DNA of 57,938 nucleotides, from positions 1 to 57,938 of the forward strand of contig JANJXC010000009.1 in the NCBI GenBank assembly GCA_024709225.1, given 5' to 3'. The notes below the pieces were generated by a model. It was given only the letters and a program-made list of their open reading frames with translations, searched no databases and was not told the DNA's origin. The DNA is from Gammaproteobacteria bacterium. Its GTDB lineage: Bacteria; Pseudomonadota; Gammaproteobacteria; Thiohalomonadales; Thiohalomonadaceae. The position numbers were made by a program, and so were the translations under genes. This document shows, in pieces, positions 1 through 8,950 of this stretch (position 1 is the first letter of the stretch; every line of letters begins with the position of its first letter).

Positions 1-85
1 GGTGGGGTTTGTAACTTAAATTTTTGTGTTGGGTAGGGCGCGGTATTTAAAACCCCCCCACCCCCCGCCCGGGTTCCTCTACAGA
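1..85. other. Low-complexity edge sequence, no gene seen
   Basis: The first 85 bases hold homopolymer-rich sequence (runs of T, A and especially C between about 51 and 69) unlike the rest of the window. It lies just 3' of the TRAP solute-binding gene. I see no gene. It looks like a contig edge or low-quality sequence, though a degenerate terminator cannot be excluded. Confidence 0.4.
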
Positions 86-1165
86 TTAGCCACCGGCGCG
101 GGCATTGAGGAAGGCACGCTCGGATACGTCGTGCCAGGCCACCACCTGATCGCGGAATTTGGTGAACGATTCGTACACCTTCTTCGACAGCGGATCCTTG
201 TTGGCGATCTCCGCCACCACGGCATCGGAGGTCGTCTTCAATTGTTGCAGCACATCGTCGGGGAATTTCTTCAGCTGTACCTTGTGCTTCGTCACCAGGG
301 TGTGCAGCGCCTCGTTGTTGCGCGCGGTGAACTCGGACAGGCCATCCATGTTGGCCGCCTTGCTGGCGGTGAGCACGATGCTCTGCAGATCCTTGGGCAG
401 GGCGTTGAAGGCCTTTTCGTTGATGAAGCACTCCAGCACCGTGCCGGGCTCGTGCCAGCCCGGGTAGTAATAGAACTTGGCCGCCTTGTGCAGGCCGAAG
501 GCGAGGTCGTTGTAGGGACCGACCCACTCCACCGCATCGATGTTGCCCGATTGCAGCGCCTGGTAGATCTCGCCGCCGGGCAGATTCACCGGCGTGCCGC
601 CCAGGCGCTGCAGCACCTCGCCGCCGAGTCCGGGGATGCGCATCTTGAGCCCCTTGAGGTCGGCGAGACTCTTGATCTCCTTGTTGAACCAGCCGCCCAT
701 CTGCACACCGGTATTGATCGCCGCCGTCGGGATCAGGCCGAAGGGCTTGTACACCTCCTGCCACAGCGCCATGCCGCCGCCGTGGTACAGCCAGGCATTC
801 ATCTCCTGTGCCGTCATGCCGAAGGGCACCGCGGCAAAGAACTGTGCCGCCTCGCTCTTGCCCTTCCAGTAATAGGATGCGCCGTGCCCCATCTCCGCCG
901 TGCCACGCGACACCGCATCGAAGATCTCGAAGGCCGGCACCAGCTCGCCCGCGCCGTACACCTTCACCTCGATGCGCCCGCCGCTCATCTCCTCGATGAG
1001 CTTGGCCAGATGGTTGGCGCCGACGCCCATGCCGGGAAAATTCTTCGGCCAGGTGGTCACCATCTTCCACTTGAACTGTGGCGCCGCCTGAACCAGCGGC
1101 GTGGCCGCGGCGCCGGCCAGCACCGCGCCGGCACCGGCGCCCTTGATGAAGTCACGACGTTTCAT
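86..1165 (-). CDS. dctP: TRAP transporter solute-binding protein, DctP/TakP type
   Basis: Periplasmic binding subunit of a tripartite ATP-independent (TRAP) uptake system, 359 residues. The N-terminus is a twin-arginine signal (RRDFIKGAGAG, then an Ala-rich stretch ending in VQA), so the protein is probably exported folded. The motif EWVGPYNDLA near residue 210 and the following YYYPGWHEPG resemble TakP-like proteins that bind 2-oxo acids or other small carboxylates; the actual ligand is inferred. I chose the ATG at 1165 because it follows a GGGAG ribosome site and begins the Tat signal; the frame stays open 20 codons further upstream. It lies 20 bases after uvrD on the same strand. The membrane subunits expected beside it are absent here; a dctQ-dctM pair lies 36 kb away. 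Confidence 0.9.
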   Translation of the reverse strand: MKRRDFIKGAGAGAVLAGAAATPLVQAAPQFKWKMVTTWPKNFPGMGVGANHLAKLIEEMSGGRIEVKVYGAGELVPAFEIFDAVSRGTAEMGHGASYYWKGKSEAAQFFAAVPFGMTAQEMNAWLYHGGGMALWQEVYKPFGLIPTAAINTGVQMGGWFNKEIKSLADLKGLKMRIPGLGGEVLQRLGGTPVNLPGGEIYQALQSGNIDAVEWVGPYNDLAFGLHKAAKFYYYPGWHEPGTVLECFINEKAFNALPKDLQSIVLTASKAANMDGLSEFTARNNEALHTLVTKHKVQLKKFPDDVLQQLKTTSDAVVAEIANKDPLSKKVYESFTKFRDQVVAWHDVSERAFLNARAGG

Positions 1166-1185
1166 TGCTAGCTCCCTCGCATTGG

Positions 1186-3348
1186 TTATACGGCTGACAG
1201 ATTGGCATAGGCCAGCACCAGCCACTTGCTGCCCACGTGATCGAAATTGACCTGCACGCGCGCCTGCGCCCCCTGGCCTTCGTAGGCCAGCAGCACGCCT
1301 TCACCGAATTTCGGGTGCAGCACGCGCTGGCCCAGGCGCAGGCCGTCGGGCGCGGCCGTTGCCGTGGTGCTGGCGCCATGAAAGGCGGGCTGGCTGACGC
1401 CGCCGCGCAGACGGATCTCCTCGATGAACTCCGCCGGGACCTCGCGCACGAAGCGCGAGGGGCGGGTGTATTTTTCCTCGCCATAGAGACGGCGCACCTC
1501 GGCATAGGTGAGGAACAGCCGCTGCATGGCGCGCGTCATGCCGACGTAGGCCAGGCGGCGCTCCTCTTCCAGCCGTCCCGGTTCATCCATGGACATCTGG
1601 TGCGGGAACAGGCCCTCCTCCATGCCGCAGAGAAACACCAGCGGGAACTCCAGCCCCTTGGCCGAGTGCAGCGTCATCAGCTGCACCGCATCGTCCCACT
1701 CGTTGGCCTGGCCCTCGCCCGCCTCCAGGGCGGCGTGGGCGAGAAAGGCATCCAGCAGCAGCATGTCGCCGTGGGTCTCCTCGTCGAACTCGAACTGGCG
1801 TGCGGCGTTGACCAGCTCCTCCAGGTTCTCGATGCGCGCCTGGCCCTTCTCGCCCTTCTCCTTGCGGTAGTGCTCGATGAGGCCGCTGACCTGTACCACA
1901 TGCTGGGCCTGTTCGTGCAGCTCCAGCCCCGCGGTCTCGGTGCTCATGGCATCGATCATAGCGGTAAAGCCCTTGAGGGCATTGGCGGCGCGCGCGGCAA
2001 GCAGGTTGCGGGTCAGGATATCGCCGGCGGCCTGCCACAGCGACAGGCTGGAAGCACGGGCATGGTCACGCACCGTCTGCACCGTGCGCTCGCCGATGCC
2101 GCGCGTGGGCGTGTTCACCGCCCGCTCGAAGGAGGCGTCGTCGTGACGGTTGGCCACCAGGCGCAGGTAGGCCAGTGCATCCTTGATCTCCTGCCGCTCG
2201 AAGAAGCGCAGGCCGCCATAGATGCGGTAGGGCATCTGCGCCTGGATCAACGCCTCTTCCAGTACGCGCGACTGGGCGTTGGAGCGATACAGGATCGCCG
2301 CCGCGTCGCGCCGGTTGCCTTCATTGACCCACTGGCGGATCTGCTCCACCACGAAGCGCGCCTCCTCCAGTTCGTTGAAGGCGCCGTACAGGCGGATCGG
2401 CTCGCCCTGTGCGCCCTCGGTCCACAGTTCCTTGCCCAGGCGATCGCTGTTGTGGTCGATGAGGGCGTTGGCGGCCTTGAGGATGGTGGCGGTAGAGCGA
2501 TAGTTCTGTTCCAGACGGATCAACTGCACGTCGCGCAGGTCCTTGCGGAACTGATGGATGTTTTCCACCTTGGCGCCGCGCCAGCCGTAGATGGATTGAT
2601 CGTCGTCACCCACCGCGAACACCCTGCCGGACTCGCCGGCCAGCAGGCGCAGCCAGGCGTACTGGATGGCGTTGGTGTCCTGAAACTCGTCCACCAGGAT
2701 GTGGTGGAAGCGCTGGCGGTAGTGCGCCAGCACATCAGGGCGCTTGAGAAACAGTTCATGGGCGCGCAGCAGCAGCTCGGCGAAGTCCACCTGGCCGCTG
2801 CGCTGACAGGCCTCCTCGTAGCTCTGGTAGAGCTGCACCATCATCTTCAGATACGGGTCGCCGTAGTGCTCCACCGCCGGCGGGCGCACGCCCTCGTCCT
2901 TGCGCGCATTGATGAAGCCCACCACCTGGCGCGGCGGCCAGCGCGCGTCATCCACATTGGCCTCGCGCATCAGGCGCTTCACCAGCCGCAGCTGATCCTC
3001 GCTGTCCATGATCTGGAATGACTGCGGCAGGCCGGCCTCCTGCCAGTGGGCGCGCAGCAGGCGATGGGCCAGGCCGTGAAAGGTGCCCACCCACATGCCG
3101 CCTATCGGTGCCTGTAACAGGGCCTCGATGCGACCGCGCATTTCGTGCGCCGCCTTGTTGGTGAAGGTCACCGCGAGGATCGACCAGGGCGAGACATGCT
3201 CGGCGCGGATCAGCCAGGCGATGCGATGGGTCAATACGCGGGTCTTGCCGCAGCCGGCGCCGGCGAGGATCAGCAGATTGCCGGGCGGCGCGCAGACCGC
3301 TTCGCGCTGGGCCGGATTGAGGTGTTCTAGCAGGTCGGAGACATCCAT
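1186..3348 (-). CDS. uvrD: DNA helicase II UvrD (SF1A 3'-5' helicase)
   Basis: ATP-driven 3'-5' helicase of nucleotide excision and mismatch repair, 720 residues, the same length as the E. coli protein as I remember it. Visible SF1 motifs are NPAQREAV (Q motif), the Walker A loop AGAGCGKTRVL near residue 33, TFTNKAAHEM (Ia), VDEFQDTN (II), GDDDQSIYGWRGA (III), QNYRST (IV), MTLHSAKGLEF (V) and VGMTRA (VI). The C-terminal tail with a VLHPKFGEGVLLAYEG-like Tudor fold, which binds RNA polymerase in relatives, is present. The Walker A loop has Cys where most UvrD proteins have Ser (GAGSGKT). The TRAP binding-protein gene follows on the same strand after a short gap. Confidence 0.96.
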   Translation of the reverse strand: MDVSDLLEHLNPAQREAVCAPPGNLLILAGAGCGKTRVLTHRIAWLIRAEHVSPWSILAVTFTNKAAHEMRGRIEALLQAPIGGMWVGTFHGLAHRLLRAHWQEAGLPQSFQIMDSEDQLRLVKRLMREANVDDARWPPRQVVGFINARKDEGVRPPAVEHYGDPYLKMMVQLYQSYEEACQRSGQVDFAELLLRAHELFLKRPDVLAHYRQRFHHILVDEFQDTNAIQYAWLRLLAGESGRVFAVGDDDQSIYGWRGAKVENIHQFRKDLRDVQLIRLEQNYRSTATILKAANALIDHNSDRLGKELWTEGAQGEPIRLYGAFNELEEARFVVEQIRQWVNEGNRRDAAAILYRSNAQSRVLEEALIQAQMPYRIYGGLRFFERQEIKDALAYLRLVANRHDDASFERAVNTPTRGIGERTVQTVRDHARASSLSLWQAAGDILTRNLLAARAANALKGFTAMIDAMSTETAGLELHEQAQHVVQVSGLIEHYRKEKGEKGQARIENLEELVNAARQFEFDEETHGDMLLLDAFLAHAALEAGEGQANEWDDAVQLMTLHSAKGLEFPLVFLCGMEEGLFPHQMSMDEPGRLEEERRLAYVGMTRAMQRLFLTYAEVRRLYGEEKYTRPSRFVREVPAEFIEEIRLRGGVSQPAFHGASTTATAAPDGLRLGQRVLHPKFGEGVLLAYEGQGAQARVQVNFDHVGSKWLVLAYANLSAV

Positions 3349-3383
3349 GCGGCGATTGTAACAAATCGACCGCCGCGCGTTTC

Positions 3384-5780
3384 CTATCCCAGGTAGGCGG
3401 CAAAGGCATCCGCCGGCATCGGCCGGGCATAGTAATAGCCCTGCATCATGTCGCAGTTCAGCTGACGCAGGAACCGCTCCTGCGTCACCGTCTCCACCCC
3501 TTCGGCCACCACCCGCAGGTCCAGACTGTGGGCCATGGCGATGATCGCCTCCACCAAGGCCACGTTATCGGGATTGTCCGGCAGGCCCTCGATGAATTCG
3601 CGGTCGATCTTCAGCATGTCTACCGGAAAACGCTTGAGGTAACTGAGCGAAGAGTAGCCGGTGCCGAAATCATCCACCGCCAGATGGACGCCGGCGGCGC
3701 GCAGGCGGTTGAGCATGGCCACCACCTCGTCGGTGTGCTCCATCATCAGCCGTTCGGTGATCTCCAGCTTGAGCGCACCCGGCGGCAACTCTGCTCGCTG
3801 CAAGGCCTCATGCACGGCGTCCCAGCAACCGCCCGCCCTGCACTGCTCAGCGGAGATATTCACCGCCACCATCAGTTCCCGCCCATTTGCACGCCATGCC
3901 GCGCATTGGTGGATGGCCTGCAGCAACACCCAGCGTCCGATCTGAACGATCACCCCGATCTCTTCGGCCAGGGGGATGAACTCATCGGGCGGCACCATAC
4001 CCAGTTCCGGGTGATGCCAGCGCAACAGGGCCTCGGCGCCGAGCAGGGCGGCGTCGCCGCCATGGACGATGGGCTGGTAATACACCTCGAATTCACCGCG
4101 GTCCAGCGCGCGGCGCAGGTCATGCTCCAGGCGCAGGCGGCGAAGGGCAGCCTCGTTCATCTCCTGGGTGAAATAGCGGTAGGTATTGCGCCCGGCCTGC
4201 TTGGCGCGATACATGGCGCTATCGGCGTTGCGCATCAGGCTCTCGATGCTGTCCGCGTCACGCGGATAAAGGGTGATGCCGACACTGCCCGACACAAAGG
4301 TCTCATGACCATTGAGCAGGATCGGCTCGGCCAGCCGATGCAGAATGTATTCCGCCACCTGTTCGGCCTCCTGGGGCGAACCGCTGTCGGGCAGTACCAC
4401 GGTGAATTCGTCGCCGCCGAGCCGCGCCACGGTGGCCATCTCGTTGACGCAGCTCTTGAGCCGCAGCGCCACTTCCTGCAGCAGATGATCGCCGGCATTG
4501 TGCCCCAGCGTGTCATTGACCCACTTGAAGCGGTCCAGGTCGATGAACATCAGCGCCACCTGCCAGTTCTCGTGGTGAGCGGCCTGCAGCGCCTGCGCCA
4601 GGCGGTCGGTGAACAAGGTGCGGTTGGGCAGGCCGGTCAGGGCGTCGAAGTTGGCCTGGCGCCAGATTTTCTGCTCGTCGCGCTTGCGCCGCGTGATATC
4701 GGAAAACATCGCCATATGTTGCAGCACGTTACCCGCTGCATCCCTGATGGCGACGATGGACAACCATTCCGGGTACACCTCGCCGTTCTTGCGCCGGTTC
4801 CACACCTCCCCCTGCCAGCGCCCCATGCGTCGCAGCACCGCCCACATCTGGGCATAGAAGGCCTCATTGTGGCGCCCCGAGCGCAACAGGCTGGGGTCAC
4901 GACCGACCACCTCGTCGGCGCTGTAACCGGTAATGTAGGTAAAGGCCGGATTGACGGCGACGATGCGATTGGCCGCATCGGTGATGATGATCGCCTCGGC
5001 GGTGTTGGCAAAAAAGGTGGCGGCCAGGCGCAACTGCTCCTCGGTGCGTTTTTGCTCGGTGATATCGGTAAGAAAGCCGAAGGAATGCCGCGCAGTGCCA
5101 TCCTCGTCCCGCAGCGTGGTGGCGTTGATGCGCACCTCCACCGCCCGGCCGTCCTTGCGAATGAACGTCAGCTCATAGCGGCGGTGCGCAACATCGGGAA
5201 TGCGCGCCATCTGCGCCACCAGCCGCGCCCGCTCCCCGGCGGCGGCAAACTCGGCCAGCGGATAGCCGATCAGCTCGGCGGCGGCGTAACCGAGCAGGGT
5301 GCACGTCGCCGCGTTCACCTCCACGATGCGGTGGCTCACCGCATCGATCAGGATGTAGCCCTCCGCGGTGTTGCCGACGATGGCACGGTACTTTTCTTCG
5401 CTGGCACGCAGCGCCGCCTCGGCGGATACACGCTCGGTGATGTCATGCACAATGGAGTACAACAAGGCGCGGCCTGCGATGTTCAGGGGGCCGGAGTGCA
5501 CCTCCACATGGCGTATCGCGCCACTGGCCAGGCGGTGGCGAAAGAAGAAGTGATTGCGCCGTTCGGCCCGGGCTGCCTCCATCTCCGCCGTCAGCTCCTG
5601 TTGCGACAGGATGTTGATGTCGCTGATGCGGCGCGCCAGCAGTTCCTCGCGGCGGTAACCGTAATAGGCAACGGCGGCCTGATTGGCATCCACGATGGCG
5701 CCGGTGTGGGCATCGATGAGCAGTTCCACGGCCTTGTTGCCGTCAAACAGAATGCGGTAGCGCTCGCTGCTGTCCGCCAT
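3384..5780 (-). CDS. PAS-PAS-PAS-GGDEF-EAL cyclic-di-GMP signalling protein
   Basis: Predicted cytoplasmic regulator of cyclic-di-GMP, about 798 residues, with no membrane segment. Three PAS modules come first (roughly residues 5-120, 130-245 and 255-370), then a GGDEF cyclase domain (about 380-540) and an EAL phosphodiesterase domain (about 555-798). The cyclase motif ARLGGDEF is intact. The inhibitory RxxD site expected five residues before it is not seen. The EAL motif (AEALLRWHHP), the DDFGTGYSSL loop and KIDREFI are intact, so both activities look possible. I place the start at MADSSERYRIL, where PAS homology begins; the frame is open to 6002 but upstream residues look non-coding, and no strong ribosome site marks either. 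The neighbouring divergent gene encodes a haemoglobin. Confidence 0.9.
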   Translation of the reverse strand: MADSSERYRILFDGNKAVELLIDAHTGAIVDANQAAVAYYGYRREELLARRISDINILSQQELTAEMEAARAERRNHFFFRHRLASGAIRHVEVHSGPLNIAGRALLYSIVHDITERVSAEAALRASEEKYRAIVGNTAEGYILIDAVSHRIVEVNAATCTLLGYAAAELIGYPLAEFAAAGERARLVAQMARIPDVAHRRYELTFIRKDGRAVEVRINATTLRDEDGTARHSFGFLTDITEQKRTEEQLRLAATFFANTAEAIIITDAANRIVAVNPAFTYITGYSADEVVGRDPSLLRSGRHNEAFYAQMWAVLRRMGRWQGEVWNRRKNGEVYPEWLSIVAIRDAAGNVLQHMAMFSDITRRKRDEQKIWRQANFDALTGLPNRTLFTDRLAQALQAAHHENWQVALMFIDLDRFKWVNDTLGHNAGDHLLQEVALRLKSCVNEMATVARLGGDEFTVVLPDSGSPQEAEQVAEYILHRLAEPILLNGHETFVSGSVGITLYPRDADSIESLMRNADSAMYRAKQAGRNTYRYFTQEMNEAALRRLRLEHDLRRALDRGEFEVYYQPIVHGGDAALLGAEALLRWHHPELGMVPPDEFIPLAEEIGVIVQIGRWVLLQAIHQCAAWRANGRELMVAVNISAEQCRAGGCWDAVHEALQRAELPPGALKLEITERLMMEHTDEVVAMLNRLRAAGVHLAVDDFGTGYSSLSYLKRFPVDMLKIDREFIEGLPDNPDNVALVEAIIAMAHSLDLRVVAEGVETVTQERFLRQLNCDMMQGYYYARPMPADAFAAYLG

Positions 5781-6047
5781 GCACGGCGCGCCCGTGGCCG
5801 GTGTGTCCGGTCTCAGCGCCACGGAGGGATACCCGCCGCGGGGAACATCATGTGGGGCTTCGGGACAGGCCGGCGCGAGCGGCCTGGCTGGGCGGTGGCA
5901 GCGGACATGGACTCCAACTCTGGTGCTGGGGGGATCCCCCTGGAGGCCATCCGCTGGCGGGATCGCCGGAGGGGAGAATGACGCTCCCGCAACGGCGTTC
6001 AAGTGGGTTACATTAAACTACATTTCGCAAATATCTGTCACGAAACC

Positions 6048-6428
6048 ATGGCCCCCACTCATTACGAACGCCTCGGCGGCGAACCCGCGGTCCGCGCCCT
6101 GGCACAGCGTTTTTATCAGCTGATGGACCAGCTGGCGGACACGGCGGAGATCCGCGCCATGCACGCCCGCAATCTCAAGGCATCAGAGGAAAAATTGTTT
6201 CTGTTCCTCTCCGGCTGGCTCGGCGGACCGCCGCTGTATGTGGAAAAGTACGGCCATCCGCGCCTGCGCCAGCGTCATATGCCGTTTCCCATCGACGACC
6301 AGGCGCGCGATCAGTGGATGCGGTGCATGCGCCAGGCGATGGTGGACGTGGGCATCGAGGACGGCCTGCGCCAGGAGCTGGAGGCGGCCTTTTTCCAGGT
6401 GGCCGACTTCATGCGCAACCGGAACTGA
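6048..6428 (+). CDS. Group II truncated haemoglobin (TrHbO-like)
   Basis: Small haem-binding globin of 126 residues, likely cytoplasmic, that binds O2 or NO. The N-terminal HYERLGGEPAVRALAQRFY matches helices A-B of truncated globins. FLSGWLGGPPLY is the usual central segment. RLRQRHMPFPI contains the proximal histidine, and the Trp in DQWMRCM fits position G8 of group II. I begin at the ATG at 6048, where homology begins; a GTG at 6003 is also in frame. It is divergently transcribed from the PAS-GGDEF-EAL gene with 267 bases between the starts. A functional link between gas binding and c-di-GMP control is only inferred from this layout. Confidence 0.93.
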   Translation: MAPTHYERLGGEPAVRALAQRFYQLMDQLADTAEIRAMHARNLKASEEKLFLFLSGWLGGPPLYVEKYGHPRLRQRHMPFPIDDQARDQWMRCMRQAMVDVGIEDGLRQELEAAFFQVADFMRNRN

Positions 6429-6482
6429 AGACAACGGGCCTGTTCATCGATACGTGCCGGAATGCCGTGCAAACCCATGTGT

Positions 6483-6537
6483 CGCAGAGGCGCAGAGGCG
6501 CAGAGGACCAGCACTCTTGATCTCTGCGCCTCCGCGG
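6483..6537. repeat. Inverted short-period repeat element, CGCAGAGG type
   Basis: Three perfect 8-base copies of CGCAGAGG (6483-6506) are followed after about 14 bases by CTCTGCGCCTCCGCG (6522-6536), which pairs with the left arm with one mismatch in 15. It lies between the convergent ends of the haemoglobin gene and hemF. The same arm type recurs at 8074-8153 and 14898-15014. Confidence 0.85.
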
Positions 6538-6578
6538 CTCGGCGGCGGATTTTGGTGTTCATCGCGCAGGAAGGGACC

Positions 6579-8070
<1,492 letters not shown>

Positions 8071-8073
8071 CTT

Positions 8074-8153
8074 TGCCGCAGAGACGCAGAGGGGCGGCGA
8101 TGTATCAAGGTACAAGTCGCTGAATATCTCTGTGTCTCTGCGCCTCCGCGGCA
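8074..8153. repeat. Inverted short-period repeat element, CGCAGAGG type
   Basis: Left arm TGCCGCAGAGACGCAGAGG (8074-8092) faces right arm TCTCTGCGCCTCCGCGGCA (8135-8153); 16 of 19 positions pair. It fills the purE-tsaC gap and comes within 4 bases of the tsaC start codon, so it would be part of the operon mRNA and may form a long hairpin just upstream of tsaC. Confidence 0.85.
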
Positions 8154-8166
8154 GGGTTGGTGAACG

Positions 8167-8676
8167 TCAGGCCAGGCCGAGTTCCTTTTGGACTTCGGCG
8201 TTGCGCGCCAGGATCTTCTCGGCATTGGCCTTGCGTTCGTCGCGCAGCTTCTGCGCCAGGGCGGCATCGGATACGGCCATGATCTGTGCCGCCAGATAGC
8301 CGGCATTCTTGGCACCGGTGTTGCCGATGGCCACGGTGGCCACGGGAATGCCCGCCGGCATCTGCACGGTGGAGAGCAGCGCATCCTGCCCCTTGAGCGG
8401 GCCGCCGTCCATGGGCACACCGATCACCGGACGTACGGTGATGGCCGATACGGCGCCGGCGAGATGCGCGGCGAGGCCGGCGGCGCAGATGAAGGCCTGG
8501 CAACCACGCTGTTCGGCGTCCTTGACGTAGGCGTGGGTCGCCTCCGGCGTGCGGTGGGCGGAGTGCACACGCACCTCGTAGCGGATGCCGAATGACTTCA
8601 GCACCTCGAAGGTGGCCTGCATGGTCGGCAGGTCGGAATCGGAACCCATCAGGATGGCGACGAACGGCTGGGACAT
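8167..8676 (-). CDS. purE: N5-carboxyaminoimidazole ribonucleotide mutase PurE
   Basis: Class I PurE that moves the carboxylate from N5-CAIR to C4 to give CAIR in purine synthesis, 169 residues. Signatures are [12 protein letters not shown] near the N-terminus, VHSAHRTPE and [12 protein letters not shown]. The start at 8676 follows a GAGGATCG ribosome site; an in-frame ATG at 8736 adds a tail that does not look conserved. The ATP-dependent partner PurK is not adjacent, which is unusual because purE and purK are often paired; it must lie elsewhere. Confidence 0.96.
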   Translation of the reverse strand: MSQPFVAILMGSDSDLPTMQATFEVLKSFGIRYEVRVHSAHRTPEATHAYVKDAEQRGCQAFICAAGLAAHLAGAVSAITVRPVIGVPMDGGPLKGQDALLSTVQMPAGIPVATVAIGNTGAKNAGYLAAQIMAVSDAALAQKLRDERKANAEKILARNAEVQKELGLA

Positions 8677-8789
8677 GGAGCGATCCTCGGTAGAAAATTT
8701 CCGCACAAATTTACCGCAAACTGCGCGCACACTCACGTCAGGAGTTCTTATGCTGCGCGCCGCGGCGGCTTATGGTTTTAAAACCTTTC

Positions 8790-8950
8790 AACGCACAGAC
8801 GCAAAAAGCGCAAAGGGCCACAAAGAAGTCTCAGGTAGGAGCGGCTCTGCCGCGATGAAACGCGCCACTGCGCCTAACGCCGCATCGCGCCAAAGGCGCT
8901 CCTACAGGCTATTGCTCTACAAATCTTGGCGTTCTTGGCGTTTAACGTCT
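8790..8950. repeat. Nested inverted repeat element (GCAAA outer arms, GTAGGAGCG inner arms)
   Basis: The topA-purE gap (8677-8950) holds no gene but a nested structure. Outer arms of short GCGCAAAG/GACGC-type units lie at 8790-8815 and about 8924-8950. Inside them GTAGGAGCGGCTCTGCCGCG (8835-8854) faces a right arm ending CGCTCCTAC (8881-8905), with GTAGGAGCG and CGATG matching exactly. The outer right arm reaches the topA stop codon. It resembles the other elements here but combines two arm types. Confidence 0.75.

Noticed and set aside
26-3021. Long open frames on the plus strand opposite the TRAP protein and uvrD (26-1171 and 1237-3021)
   Set aside because: They are shadows produced by GC-rich codon bias opposite clear, conserved genes; the translations show no family motif.
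3528-5981. An 817-codon open frame opposite the GGDEF-EAL gene
   Set aside because: The opposite strand has complete PAS, GGDEF and EAL motifs; the antisense product is His/Gln/Gly-rich with none.
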